Of a DNA stretch of 64,000 nucleotides, positions 54,121 to 63,709 are shown piece after piece; positions within the stretch are counted from its first letter, which is position 1; the number at the start of each line of letters is the position of its first letter. The stretch is from Paenibacillus sp. EZ-K15 (GTDB lineage Bacteria > Bacillota > Bacilli > Paenibacillales > Paenibacillaceae): NCBI RefSeq assembly GCF_002573715.1, contig NZ_PDHM01000028.1, positions 1 to 64,000 on the forward strand, in the 5' to 3' direction. The translations under genes were made by a program, and so were the position numbers. The notes below the pieces were generated by a model. The model was not told the origin of the DNA, ran no database searches, and was given only the letters and a program-made list of their open reading frames with translations.

Positions 54121-55026
54121 TTAATATTCGACATCTTTTCTCTTGACTGCGAATTGTACGACCGTTACAGCGATAATGATGATGAAGAGCACAAACGATC
54201 CTGCAGCCGCATAACCAAAATTGCTAAGCTGGAAGCCATTGTTATAAATAAAGAGAGCCATCGACATCGTTGAATTGAGTGGGCCGCCCTTGGTCATAAC
54301 CAGCGGCTCTTCGAAGAACTGAATCCAGCCGATCAATGTCGTAATGGTGACAAAGAAGGTCGCAAAGCTAAGCAGTGGTACCGTAATATATAGAAGCTTC
54401 TTCCATTTGCTCGCTCCATCAATTTCCGCAGCTTCATAATAAGAGCGTGGAATGCCCTGCAGCGCAGCCAGGAAAATGATCATGTTGAGTCCGATGGATT
54501 TCCATACGGCCAGCAGAATCAGGGATAGCTTGGCTAGTGCCGGATCTGTCAGCCACTGCTGAGCCGGAACTCCGAACCAGGACAATATATGGTTAAAGAG
54601 GCCGTAATGGCTGTTATACAAGTAACCCCAAACAACCGCGACCGCCACAATATTCGTAATGGAAGGCATATAATACACGACGCGGAATGTTTTAAACAAC
54701 AATCCCGTGCCATAGTTAAGCAGCAATGCAGCGCCCATGGCAAGCATTACGACAAGCGGAACTCCGATAATAACATAGAACATGGTGTTAAACATGGATT
54801 TCAGAAAGACCGGATCTTTAAATACATTCATAAAATTATCGAAGCCAACGCCTTCAATGTTTGAATAATTAGCGAGACCAGCAAGGTCAATATCCGTGAA
54901 GCTGATGACAAGCGCAATGATGATCGGAATGATTGAGAACGTCAGAAGCAGCACCAGTGCGGGCGCAATAAACATATAAGGATACTTATATTGGTTAAAG
55001 CGCTTGATAAAGTTCTGCAATGTCAT
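54121..55026 (-). CDS. ABC sugar transporter permease 1 (MalF/CUT1 type)
   Basis: A 301-residue permease with six hydrophobic segments and the EAA loop YYEAAEIDGASKWKKLLYITV near residue 200. It lies between the binding-protein gene (109 bp) and the second permease (51 bp) in one operon. Together they correspond to the Listeria lin1841-lin1843-type sophorooligosaccharide transporter by order and type. Confidence 0.95.
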   Translation of the reverse strand: MTLQNFIKRFNQYKYPYMFIAPALVLLLTFSIIPIIIALVISFTDIDLAGLANYSNIEGVGFDNFMNVFKDPVFLKSMFNTMFYVIIGVPLVVMLAMGAALLLNYGTGLLFKTFRVVYYMPSITNIVAVAVVWGYLYNSHYGLFNHILSWFGVPAQQWLTDPALAKLSLILLAVWKSIGLNMIIFLAALQGIPRSYYEAAEIDGASKWKKLLYITVPLLSFATFFVTITTLIGWIQFFEEPLVMTKGGPLNSTMSMALFIYNNGFQLSNFGYAAAGSFVLFIIIIAVTVVQFAVKRKDVEY

Positions 55027-55135
55027 TCACCTCCTGCAAGTGTGGGTTTCTCAATAAAAGAATAACGCTCTTTGGAAGCAGTCAGGCTTGTTTCATCCTT
55101 CGAAGAAACAAGCCGGGCTGCGTTAAGACGCACTC

Positions 55136-56389
55136 TTATTTTTTGTCTAGAATTTCAGTAGCTTTCTTATTCAAAAGATCCATTTCTGCTTTGATGTCAG
55201 CTCCGCCAAGGGTAATTTTCTCAAAAGCGGCAATGGCTTCTTGGGAGACAGCATCCCACTCCTTAATGAACGGAACAGGTTTAGCGCTTTCGAGCTGTTT
55301 TCCAAAGGTAGCAAAAATCGGATCTTCAAAGCGTTGGTCTTCCCATGCACTCTTAACAGCAGGCAGGTTTTTGGCCACATCATAGTTGGTCAACTGCGAT
55401 TCTTTTTCACTCATGAAGGAGATGAATTTAACGGCTTCATCTGCATTTTCGGTTGTGTTAAATACCGACATGTTCGCTCCGCCGAGGAACGATGCATTGT
55501 TTTCTTTAGCTGGAAGTGTTGTCGTAGCCCATTTGCCCTCAATCTCAGGCGCCTTGTCTTTAACGCCTTGAATCATCCAAGGACCGCTGATAAACATCGG
55601 GAATTGTCCGTCTTTAAATGCGGCAAACAGATCCAAATCACTGGTAAGCGGCGTCATACCCGTATCGTAGAAGCTCTTCAGGTATTCCATGGCTCCCATG
55701 AATTCCGGCTCGTTAAAATGAGGTGCCCGGTTTGCATCGATCATATCGCTTCCATTCTGCCAAGCAAACATGGACAGATAGTTCATATCTTTAGCATCAA
55801 TGGTGATTGCGTAATTGCCGTCCCCTCTAGCTGCCAGCTTCTTACCGGCATCCTTCATTTCATCCCAAGTCTTAGGACCTTCCGGATAGCCTACTTCAGC
55901 CAGAATGTCCGTACGGTAGAACAGTACGCGCGTTTCCACATACCATGGGATGCTGACAACCTTGTCATCATAACTCATGGTTTGCACAGCACCGTCAAAA
56001 TAGTTTTCTTGCTTCAAGCTTGGATACTGCTCCAAATAAGGCGTCAGATCGAGCAAAGCTCCAGCCTGAGCAAATTCTGGAATCCAGGTTGTTCCCATTT
56101 GCACGACGTCCGGGCCGCTTTTGGATGCAACGGCTGTTAGCAGCTTGTCATGCGCGCTGCCCCAAGGAATCAATTGAACGTTTACTTTAACGCCTGGGTT
56201 CTTCTCTTCATATGCCTTAATCAGAGTTTCGTCTGTTGTGTCACCCATCAACCAAACTTTCAGCTCTTTCTTGCCCTCGCCGCCTTTGCTACCTCCGTCT
56301 GCTTTCTCAGACCCGCCCGAGCATCCGGCTAATACGACGGAGAACATCAGCAATGCTGCCAACGTCAACAATATTGATTTTTTTCTCAT
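55136..56389 (-). CDS. Sugar ABC transporter substrate-binding lipoprotein
   Basis: A 417-residue exported lipoprotein: a signal peptide with lipobox LAGC (Cys23), a Gly/Ser/Lys linker, then a family 1 solute-binding fold (KELKVWLMGDTTDETLIKAYEEK; ISGPWMIQGVKDKAP; NLPAVKSAW). It is anchored outside the membrane and delivers oligosaccharide to the two permeases. It is the first gene of the transport operon, behind a LacI operator at 56463. A beta-1,2-glucan ligand is inferred from context only. Confidence 0.93.
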   Translation of the reverse strand: MRKKSILLTLAALLMFSVVLAGCSGGSEKADGGSKGGEGKKELKVWLMGDTTDETLIKAYEEKNPGVKVNVQLIPWGSAHDKLLTAVASKSGPDVVQMGTTWIPEFAQAGALLDLTPYLEQYPSLKQENYFDGAVQTMSYDDKVVSIPWYVETRVLFYRTDILAEVGYPEGPKTWDEMKDAGKKLAARGDGNYAITIDAKDMNYLSMFAWQNGSDMIDANRAPHFNEPEFMGAMEYLKSFYDTGMTPLTSDLDLFAAFKDGQFPMFISGPWMIQGVKDKAPEIEGKWATTTLPAKENNASFLGGANMSVFNTTENADEAVKFISFMSEKESQLTNYDVAKNLPAVKSAWEDQRFEDPIFATFGKQLESAKPVPFIKEWDAVSQEAIAAFEKITLGGADIKAEMDLLNKKATEILDKK

Positions 56390-56462
56390 TCTACATTCAC
56401 CCCGTTTTTAATGTTTACCACCATGCGAAACGTAATACAAAACCTAATTGAAAGCACTTACT

Positions 56463-56476
56463 TCGAAACGTTTCGA
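56463..56476. promoter_or_regulatory. LacI operator upstream of the transport operon (perfect)
   Basis: TCGAAACGTTTCGA is a perfect 14-bp palindrome, 74 bp before the binding-protein ATG. A weak partial copy (GCGAAACGTAAT) lies at about 56425-56436. This is the best match among the four sites. Confidence 0.85.
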
Positions 56477-56647
56477 TTTTATTCGAAAAAAATAAAGACG
56501 CCGGATAAAAGTTATTTCTATAATCCTACTGTCTCTTCATTCCCCCTATAAAGCACCTTTTCATGGTTATCCTTGGGATAAACATGGTCTAGCGTATTCA
56601 TAATAAATAGATCGCTTGCTTGATAACTTCAAAAAACGCATTCCCTT

Positions 56648-56661
56648 TTGAAACGTTTCGA
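56648..56661. promoter_or_regulatory. Distal LacI operator upstream of the transport operon
   Basis: TTGAAAC-GTTTCGA, one mismatch from a perfect palindrome. It lies 259 bp before the binding-protein ATG and 185 bp from the perfect operator, centre to centre. Confidence 0.72.
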
Positions 56662-56760
56662 CAAGTTCATTATAGCTCCCCCTGAGAGCGATTTCAACAT
56701 CCTTTTTTATTTTTTTGTAAGGCGTTTCTTTGACAATTGGTGTAAGCCTTGAACCGTAGA

Positions 56761-56797
56761 CAAAAAAGGCAGCAAGCCCCGAAGAAGGCCTGCTGCT
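56761..56797 (-). terminator. Terminator of the MFS gene
   Basis: A stem with GCAGCA and GCC blocks (56769-56780 with 56785-56796) is followed by CUUUUUUG on the minus strand, 40 bp after the MFS stop. It isolates that gene from the beta-glucan operon. Confidence 0.8.
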
Positions 56798-56838
56798 TAA
56801 TCCTATATCATGGAATGATTTCAACCTTTAAACTTGGA

Positions 56839-58092
56839 CTATGCGTTAAGGTGACCTGCATTCTTGTCATGACCGTCATGATGCAGCGGGATGCCCTTAC
56901 TAAGCCGGCCATGTACCGCAAATGACAGGAATGACAGCACGGCAACACCTGCTGCCAACCATGCCACCGGCGTCAGCCCGCCGCCGTCATACATCGTTCC
57001 CATTGCATAAGGCCCAATCACCCGGCCTGCGGCTCCCATGCCGCCTGTCACGCCGATATAGAACGGTGCGGCTTGTCCTGCACGCTCCGAGATAAAAGCC
57101 GGGATTGCAGGCGAAATCAGCATTTCACCCAATGTAGCCAGCACCATCGCGAGGATCATGCCCGGATAACTGTGCACCGCCACGATAACGACATAAGCTG
57201 CCAGATAAAACAACGCACTTGCCGTCATCTGACTGCTCTCCGTACGGGCCGCCCAGCGCTTGATGGCATTCGTGAGCGGCTGCGCGGCAAAAATCAGGAT
57301 CCCGTTCAGCGTCCATAAATAGCCGTAAGCTGTCTTGGACATTCCCTCCGAGATGATGAATGGAGACACCCCTGTATTCCAGATGGAATTACCAAACCAC
57401 AGGAACAAAGAGCCCAATCCCATAAAGAGATAGATTCGGGTGTTCCCGAGCAATGCCCAAGCCCCGGGGCCCGCCGGCAGCGGACTCTTAGGCTGCGGAT
57501 GATGGGCCCCTTGCGATACGTCCGTTCCACCCAGCTTCGTCAAGTAGGACAGGAAGAAAATAGCAAATCCGAAGGACGTGACCCCGTTTAAGACAAAACT
57601 TAAATGATAGGATATCTCCGCCAGGAAACCGCTCATGGCCGTTCCTAAGGCTACGCCGATATTATTCGCGACATAGATGACATTAAACAATTCTCCCCGC
57701 CGATCGGCAAACCGGAAGCCGATAAATGCCTGAATGGCCGGCATCGATATGGCGTTACAGAATCCGATGAAGCCCATCATCGCGATGAACAAACCCCATA
57801 ATCCATTAATGAACGGAAGGGTGAACAACCCGAGGGCATTCAGCAGCAGCGAGCCCACAATGAGCTTTTTCACCCCGACCCGGTGGTACAGCGCGCCGCC
57901 AAGGAGTTGACCGGCGATTCCCCCCATGGACTGAATCAGAATGACAAAACCCGCATCCTTCATGCTGCGTCCCAGTTCATCAAATACATACATCGTTGTC
58001 AGCGGCCACATCAAGGACCCGCCTGCAGAAGCAACGAGACTTGCAACAAGAAAACCTTTTACTTCCTTAGGGTACTGCTCCAACCATTTCAT
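56839..58092 (-). CDS. MFS transporter
   Basis: A 417-residue carrier with about twelve membrane helices and motif A in GGALYHRVGVKKLIVG between helices 2 and 3. A central loop (residues 195-215) is rich in His, Pro and Gly. The C-terminus is a His/Asp tail (HHDGHDKNAGH). It resembles drug/H+ antiporters of the MdtG/YttB type; the substrate is unknown. It has its own terminator, and a hairpin with U-tract lies only 50 bp upstream of its ATG. Confidence 0.88.
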   Translation of the reverse strand: MKWLEQYPKEVKGFLVASLVASAGGSLMWPLTTMYVFDELGRSMKDAGFVILIQSMGGIAGQLLGGALYHRVGVKKLIVGSLLLNALGLFTLPFINGLWGLFIAMMGFIGFCNAISMPAIQAFIGFRFADRRGELFNVIYVANNIGVALGTAMSGFLAEISYHLSFVLNGVTSFGFAIFFLSYLTKLGGTDVSQGAHHPQPKSPLPAGPGAWALLGNTRIYLFMGLGSLFLWFGNSIWNTGVSPFIISEGMSKTAYGYLWTLNGILIFAAQPLTNAIKRWAARTESSQMTASALFYLAAYVVIVAVHSYPGMILAMVLATLGEMLISPAIPAFISERAGQAAPFYIGVTGGMGAAGRVIGPYAMGTMYDGGGLTPVAWLAAGVAVLSFLSFAVHGRLSKGIPLHHDGHDKNAGHLNA

Positions 58093-58142
58093 GTTTATAA
58101 TCTCCCAGCAGCCTCGCAGCAGTATAATTACGTATTTAACCT

Positions 58143-58166
58143 AAAAAAAAGCCCAAGCGGGCTTTT
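58143..58166 (-). terminator. Terminator after the sensor kinase gene (or attenuator before the MFS gene)
   Basis: A perfect 8-bp stem AAAAGCCC (58147-58154 with 58159-58166) and a 4-nt loop are followed by a U-run on the minus strand. It lies 220 bp after the kinase stop and 50 bp before the MFS start. Confidence 0.75.
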
Positions 58167-58388
58167 ATAATTCTTCTTGAAGAAAGAGGCGAACGCCATC
58201 TTTTTGATGCCCTATAATCCTATAAGAATGAACATTGCTTGTCATTTCTTATCGCCCAAATCCTAGTATCGCTTGAGAGATCCATTTTTAGCAAGCACAC
58301 TCATTGACGCTTTACCATAACAGCGAACAGGACGCTAAATAGACGGATCCCCAATTCTCAAATATCCCCTTGGTTCGGAGCTTCCCGT

Positions 58389-60224
58389 CTATCCCGACGC
58401 CTTCTTATCAGGGTTTGAATTTCTTGATCTTGCAGGAATGCGTATTTGAACCGAGGTACCGATTCCAACTTTGCTGAAGATGGACACGCCATATTCGCTC
58501 CCGTAATGCAGCTTCACTCGCTGGTCAATGTTTCGAATCCCGCAGCCCGTGTGACTATGATCCTTGGGATCAAATATCTCTTGGATTCGCTCCTGCTTCA
58601 TACCCAGACCATCATCTATGATTCGGTACAGGATATCATCGCCTTCCTTTTTGACTGAAACCCGAATATGAATACGATCTCCACTCCAAGCATGCTTCAG
58701 CACATTCTCAATGAAGGGCTGCAAAATCAGTTTAATAGTCTCGTAAGGCCATATATTCGTATCGATATCAAAAGTGACTTCCATACGCTGACCATATTTT
58801 ACTTTTTGGATATCCAAATACGCATTGGCCTGCTCAATCTCTAATGCAATGGGTATCAATATTCTGCCTGAATTTAAGGTAAGGCGATAAAATTGCGCCA
58901 GCTGCACTACCATATCCTGAAGCTTCTCCGTCTCTCCGAATTTCGCAAGCTGATTAATGGATGATAGCGTATTGTATAAGAAATGAGGATTAATCTGCGT
59001 TTGCAGCATTTCAAGCTCTGCTTCCTTCTTTTGGAGTTGGGTTAAATACACTTTTTTTATTAACGCTTCGATATCCTCGCCCATCGCATTCAAGGCATTC
59101 GCAATTTGTGGAAACTCCCCTTTGCCCCGATAAGCGATCCGTTTATGCAGATCCCCTTCCCGAAATGCATTGAGTACTCCTACAATCTTCAGGATTCGCT
59201 TAGAGAAAGATTGGGAAATAACATACCCCATAAATGTAAACAATACTATGCAGATGATACAAATGACAATCAAAACGGTTCGTACTCTCTTCGCTTCCTG
59301 TTCAATAATGTTAAGCGGAACTTGTGCAACAATCTTCCAATTCTTCTGTGGTAAATCTTCTTCGATGATCAAATAATTTTTCTGATCGTGTGCTGCTAGC
59401 GCCGTAGATTCATTTACCTTGACGAGGGTGTCGTTATTGTCTTCAACAGATGGACCAGAGGTAAACACCACATTCCCGAAGGGATCCAGCACCGATAACA
59501 TACTTCCGTCCCCAAGCTTGGTGTAATCCACACTATCGAACAGTTGCGACAAGCGGACACTGAACCGCATGATTCCCACTTCTTTGATTTGCAGCGGATT
59601 GTTCATATCTACCATCCGTCGAATCATCGAGATTCGTCCATCCCGCTCATCCTCTTCTACCTGCCTCCAGATCATTGTTGCATTGTATTTCTCTTCGGGC
59701 AGTGTGAAATACCAAAACTCATCGGAAATTCGGGTCATATGGTAAATATCATAGGTTTGTCCGTTGAAATCTTGATTATTTCCGCTATCCCAATTCTTAT
59801 ATCTCTGGTGCAGCGTTTGATTATGAAAATAGACGGATAGCCTTAAATTAAGGCCAACCGCCTTTGCAGCGCTCTCTAGCTTCGGGAGAATCACATTGTT
59901 CATACGGATATGATTCTCATTGCCTGATAAATTCCGTCGGACGCTCTGAATGAATGTTGGATCATCGTACAATGTCGCCGATGTCTGGACGATATCATCC
60001 ACTTTATAGGCTACATTATCCCGAATCTGCTGGAGCGTCCCCTGGATGTTGACGCGGGTCTGTTCGCGCATGGTCTCATCATACATCGAGTGAGAAATAT
60101 AAAAGTTTACGGAAACCAATAGCAATATAAAAATCATAAAGGTCAGCATGAGCTTGTAGCCAATGGGTATATATCCCAGCCTCTTACCGTTTGTTCCGGA
60201 TGATGAAATCCCGTGATTGTTCAT
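58389..60224 (-). CDS. Sensor histidine kinase, YesM/LytS type
   Basis: A 611-residue membrane kinase: helix 1 at about residues 24-44, an extracellular sensing domain of about 270 residues, helix 2 at about 315-337, a HAMP linker, the His-kinase motif INPHFLYNTLSS (His near residue 413) and an ATPase domain with IDDGLGMKQERIQEIF and a C-terminal GIGTSVQIRIP. Such kinases sense sugars or cell-wall fragments with a neighbouring ABC importer. Its ATG overlaps the regulator gene by 4 nt. Confidence 0.95.
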   Translation of the reverse strand: MNNHGISSSGTNGKRLGYIPIGYKLMLTFMIFILLLVSVNFYISHSMYDETMREQTRVNIQGTLQQIRDNVAYKVDDIVQTSATLYDDPTFIQSVRRNLSGNENHIRMNNVILPKLESAAKAVGLNLRLSVYFHNQTLHQRYKNWDSGNNQDFNGQTYDIYHMTRISDEFWYFTLPEEKYNATMIWRQVEEDERDGRISMIRRMVDMNNPLQIKEVGIMRFSVRLSQLFDSVDYTKLGDGSMLSVLDPFGNVVFTSGPSVEDNNDTLVKVNESTALAAHDQKNYLIIEEDLPQKNWKIVAQVPLNIIEQEAKRVRTVLIVICIICIVLFTFMGYVISQSFSKRILKIVGVLNAFREGDLHKRIAYRGKGEFPQIANALNAMGEDIEALIKKVYLTQLQKKEAELEMLQTQINPHFLYNTLSSINQLAKFGETEKLQDMVVQLAQFYRLTLNSGRILIPIALEIEQANAYLDIQKVKYGQRMEVTFDIDTNIWPYETIKLILQPFIENVLKHAWSGDRIHIRVSVKKEGDDILYRIIDDGLGMKQERIQEIFDPKDHSHTGCGIRNIDQRVKLHYGSEYGVSIFSKVGIGTSVQIRIPARSRNSNPDKKASG

Positions 60225-61795
60225 CCCAATTCTCTCTTTCGATATTCCATGGGTGTCATCTCGAATTTTTCTTTGAATTGTCGGCTGAAATAAGGAAGGT
60301 AACGGTACCCTACCTGATCGGCGACCTCATAGACTTTGAGGCCCGGCTGTTTCAGCAATTCGCATGCTTTTTCCATACGCAGTTGTACAAGCAGTTCATT
60401 AAACGTATTTCCTGACCTCTCTTTAATCAAAAATCCGATATGACTCGGGGAAAAAGAAAAATGTTGTGCAATATCCTTTATCGTTATATTCTCGCTCATT
60501 CGTTCTTTCATCGTTTGGATAACACTGCGGATGAATTTACTATCCTTAGAATTGGATTTCTCATATAATCTTTCGGAAATTTCGAATATATGCTGGATGA
60601 ACCAAGAACGAATATCACTGACTGTTTCGAATTGCATCAAAATATCCAGATGATGTATCTCCATGCCTAACAGGTCAAACAAGTCTTCATTTCGACTGCT
60701 TAAATATTGTTCGAGCTTCCAGATAATATAGTTCGACATATTATGCACGGTAAATCGGGAGCGCAGACTCCTTATAGAACCGAATAATTTCTCCAGCTCA
60801 TCACAGATTTGGACCAGCTCGTATTCCTCCATCGCCTTCAAGAGGACGTTCATGCGTTCATCAAGCATCCTTGCATCGAGCATTCCCGGCTCGGTACTGA
60901 CGTCCTCGTACTTGATAATACTTCCCTTGCCTAGAAACATCTTGCCTTCCACAGCTTCAACAGCTTGCCTATAGGACAGTTGAAGTTCATTCAGGTTATG
61001 TACGGGTTCACCAATGCCCGTTGTTATGGATGTTGTCAAATGCTGCTGCACGTTATCCATCAATGTGCTTACCGTTGGAGTAGCGATTCGGTCCTCCAAC
61101 AGTATCGCTACTCGTTGCGATGACAGCTTGCAGTAAGGAAGCATGCTATTATCCGTAATCGCCTCTTGAATACGTTGTAGAAATATTGTCGCCAATTCCC
61201 TCTGTGAAGAAAGGCTCCCAACTTGGCGCCATGATACATTATCGAGCTCCATGACTGCGACGCGAATCGGCCACTTCAACTGGTCGAATTCATAAGAAAT
61301 GCTCATCTTTGTCAATAATTCCTCTGATTCTTCCCGTTCAAGCAGACGTATGAGAAAATCACTTTTGACAATGGGGATCATCTCCTGATAAGCCATTTCC
61401 ACCTCGCGTTGCTTGGTTTCTTCATCAAGATCCCGTTTCACCTTGATTAAGGAAGCAACAAGTTCTCGATCGTTCATCGGCTTGAGAACATAGCTATACG
61501 CCTTCAATAAGAGTGCTTGCTGTACATAGCTAAATTCCTGATAGCCGCTGACGAATATGATTCGCATGTTTGGTTTATGTTCCAGCGCAATCCGTGCTAG
61601 CTCGAGTCCGGACATATAAGGCATATTGACATCACTGACTAAAATATCAACATCTTCGCTCTTTATAATTTCACATGCCGACAACGCATTATTGACGCTC
61701 CCCACTACTTTCATACCCAGATCAGGCCAAGGAATGAATCTTTTCATTCCTTCGAGATCCAGCTCTTCATCATCCACTAGCAGCACCTTGTACAC
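60221..61795 (-). CDS. AraC-type response regulator, YesN family
   Basis: A 524-residue regulator: an N-terminal receiver domain with VDDEELDLEG, phospho-acceptor Asp55 in LVSDVNMPYMSG and YVLKPMND; a long middle helical region; and a C-terminal AraC DNA-binding domain with ITIKDIAQHFSFSPSHIGFLIKERSG and VYEVADQVGYRYLPYFSRQFKE. It is transcribed first, overlapping the kinase gene. It probably activates the adjacent binding-protein/permease genes in response to the kinase. Confidence 0.95.
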   Translation of the reverse strand: MYKVLLVDDEELDLEGMKRFIPWPDLGMKVVGSVNNALSACEIIKSEDVDILVSDVNMPYMSGLELARIALEHKPNMRIIFVSGYQEFSYVQQALLLKAYSYVLKPMNDRELVASLIKVKRDLDEETKQREVEMAYQEMIPIVKSDFLIRLLEREESEELLTKMSISYEFDQLKWPIRVAVMELDNVSWRQVGSLSSQRELATIFLQRIQEAITDNSMLPYCKLSSQRVAILLEDRIATPTVSTLMDNVQQHLTTSITTGIGEPVHNLNELQLSYRQAVEAVEGKMFLGKGSIIKYEDVSTEPGMLDARMLDERMNVLLKAMEEYELVQICDELEKLFGSIRSLRSRFTVHNMSNYIIWKLEQYLSSRNEDLFDLLGMEIHHLDILMQFETVSDIRSWFIQHIFEISERLYEKSNSKDSKFIRSVIQTMKERMSENITIKDIAQHFSFSPSHIGFLIKERSGNTFNELLVQLRMEKACELLKQPGLKVYEVADQVGYRYLPYFSRQFKEKFEMTPMEYRKRELG

Positions 61796-61893
61796 GAGAA
61801 TCCCTCCAGCCGATTGTAAAAAATGCCATATTTACATATTATAATCGATCTAAAACAGGCATTTAGCAAAAGCAAGAAATAAACATGCATAAT

Positions 61894-61934
61894 AAAAAAG
61901 AGATCTCCCAAAGAACCTGGAGGGTTCTTTGGGA
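61894..61934 (-). terminator. Terminator of the second binding-protein operon
   Basis: A long near-perfect stem (TCCCAAAGAACC, 61906-61917, with 61923-61934) and a small loop are followed on the minus strand by UCUCUUUUUUA. It separates the ABC genes from the regulator-kinase pair. Confidence 0.92.
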
Positions 61935-61961
61935 AATTCACCTGCGACATCTTTGTTTAAA

Positions 61962-63641
61962 TTAGTTGCCGTTCAGCTTAGCTACGTTCTCCTGCCATTT
62001 GGCTGTACGCCATTCTAATAGCTGATCGTAGCCCAGATCCATCAAATCTTTATGGCCTTGATCAAGAATTTTGTCAACTTCTTCATCGCTCTTCGCCATA
62101 ACCGATTTTGCATAGATTTCGAGGAACAATTCGTCTACCGATGTTTTGATAATCCCTTCATCTGAATCTGGAGCCGGATTCAGGTTAACAAATTCCGTGA
62201 CGTTTAACTGCGTAGGCCATGTAATCGTCTGTTGGTAACGCGTTCTCCAATCCTGCTGTTCGAAAGGAAGCTTCTCCATGTACTTGTATTTGGCAGGATC
62301 AATATAACTCGTATTACCAACGAACATAACAGGCTCATTCTTGGATTGGATTTCTGCTACTTCAGCCGGGTCATAATTTTCTGTGAAGTTCGGCTTGCCT
62401 TCCTCATCGAATCCATCCCAGTTCTTGCCCTCTGGTCCGAAGTATTGAATATTCATTCCTTCAGGACCTGTATACCAGTCAAGGAATGCGAAGATCGCTT
62501 CTGGGTCTTCGGCAGCTGTTGTAATATAAGCAGCATTCCATCCGAAACTGGTGTAAGTACCTGGATAGATTTTATTTTTATCCAAACCTGGCTTATGAAT
62601 CGGCCAGATCATAAAATATCCGCTATCCGGATCATTCTTGGTCAATTCCGGCTGCGCCTCGCCCGCCATCGTAGTTGGACTAGCTCCTGCAAATACAGCC
62701 ACTCGTCCTGTCATGACTTTCTCTAAAATCTGATCCTCGGTTTGACTGAAGGCATCTTGAGAAATAAGCTTCTCTCTGTAAAGCTTAGCAATATATTTCT
62801 GTGCCTCACGGAATACCGGATCCGTTAGCAGAGGCGTCAGCTTCCCGTCCTTTGGAACTGCAAGCAAACTAGCGTTAAGGTTAGTGTAGCTCGCACCTTC
62901 TCCGAATGCGGTGTACAGCACGCCGAGCCCCTGTCTTTCCTGCGCACGGTGCGGTTCGAACGGAACAATTTCGCTACCATACTTCTCTTTAACCTTTACC
63001 AAGTAGTTATATAAATCATCTGTTGTTTCAAGCGGCGGCTCGCCTAGCTCTTTGTAGATCTTCTTGTTAACTACGTAACCCGCGTTACCGTACGGATTGG
63101 ATGAATACCAGTTCGGGAACATATACAGCTTGCCGTCATCGGAGCGAAGCATGTTCAGATCGCCCATCCATGTTTTCAGATTAGGATATTTATCGAGGTA
63201 ATCATCATAAGCTACCAATTTCCCCTCTTTACGAAGTCTCTCCATGTCCGGATGGTTACGATCTGTCCAGATCATATCCGGAAGATCATCCGAAGCCATC
63301 ATCGCACTCAGCTTTTGGGTATGTGCTCCAGCAGCCGCAATCATATTGATTTTCACTTGCTTCTCTTCACTCAAATATTTACCGATAGGCGTACTTTCCC
63401 ATTTAGGGAAGTCCGAGTTCTCATAGTGAGCATAAGCTGAAAATTCAAGCGGTTTCTCCCCGAGTACCCATTTGCCATCACGATTACCCTCTGCTGGCGG
63501 ATCGGTTTTCTTCTCGCCATCATTGTTCGCTGCCGGTGGTGTTGGGGTTGGATCCGCCGATTTTCCGCATCCTGCTAGAGCTGTGATCAGTACCAAAAGC
63601 AAAGATATCATCAACAGCAACGACTTTCTTGTCTTTCTCAT
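61962..63641 (-). CDS. LplA-type ABC substrate-binding lipoprotein
   Basis: A 559-residue lipoprotein with lipobox ALAGC (Cys25), a Pro/Thr/Asn-rich linker (residues 30-55) and a large solute-binding domain: AMMASDDLPDMIWTDRN near residue 115, NGMNIQYFGPEG-type region (EGMNIQYFGPEGKNWDG) near residue 400, and a C-terminal YDQLLEWRTAKWQENV. This is the large binding-protein type paired with LplB/YtcP permeases and YesMN-type regulators. The ligand is not known; oligosaccharides of plant or microbial polysaccharides are usual. Confidence 0.93.
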   Translation of the reverse strand: MRKTRKSLLLMISLLLVLITALAGCGKSADPTPTPPAANNDGEKKTDPPAEGNRDGKWVLGEKPLEFSAYAHYENSDFPKWESTPIGKYLSEEKQVKINMIAAAGAHTQKLSAMMASDDLPDMIWTDRNHPDMERLRKEGKLVAYDDYLDKYPNLKTWMGDLNMLRSDDGKLYMFPNWYSSNPYGNAGYVVNKKIYKELGEPPLETTDDLYNYLVKVKEKYGSEIVPFEPHRAQERQGLGVLYTAFGEGASYTNLNASLLAVPKDGKLTPLLTDPVFREAQKYIAKLYREKLISQDAFSQTEDQILEKVMTGRVAVFAGASPTTMAGEAQPELTKNDPDSGYFMIWPIHKPGLDKNKIYPGTYTSFGWNAAYITTAAEDPEAIFAFLDWYTGPEGMNIQYFGPEGKNWDGFDEEGKPNFTENYDPAEVAEIQSKNEPVMFVGNTSYIDPAKYKYMEKLPFEQQDWRTRYQQTITWPTQLNVTEFVNLNPAPDSDEGIIKTSVDELFLEIYAKSVMAKSDEEVDKILDQGHKDLMDLGYDQLLEWRTAKWQENVAKLNGN

Positions 63642-63709
63642 TCACTAAACCCCTCTCATTTACAAAAATATATATGTTCAAAGCTGTTCGCCTTAAACCG
63701 TTCCTCAAC

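Larger units (their letters stand above)
56390..56760. other. Intergenic region between the binding-protein and MFS genes
   Basis: About 370 bp without a gene. It holds two LacI-type operators (56463 and 56648) and a partial site. An 85-codon minus-strand frame at 56567-56824 crosses an operator and a terminator and has no ribosome site, so it is not called. I cannot assign a clear promoter. Confidence 0.5.

Noticed and set aside
56463..56661. CcpA catabolite sites (cre) rather than local LacI operators
   Set aside because: The core GAAACGTTTC is related, but the spacing does not fit TGWAANCGNTNWCA, and all four strong sites cluster at one locus with its own LacI gene.
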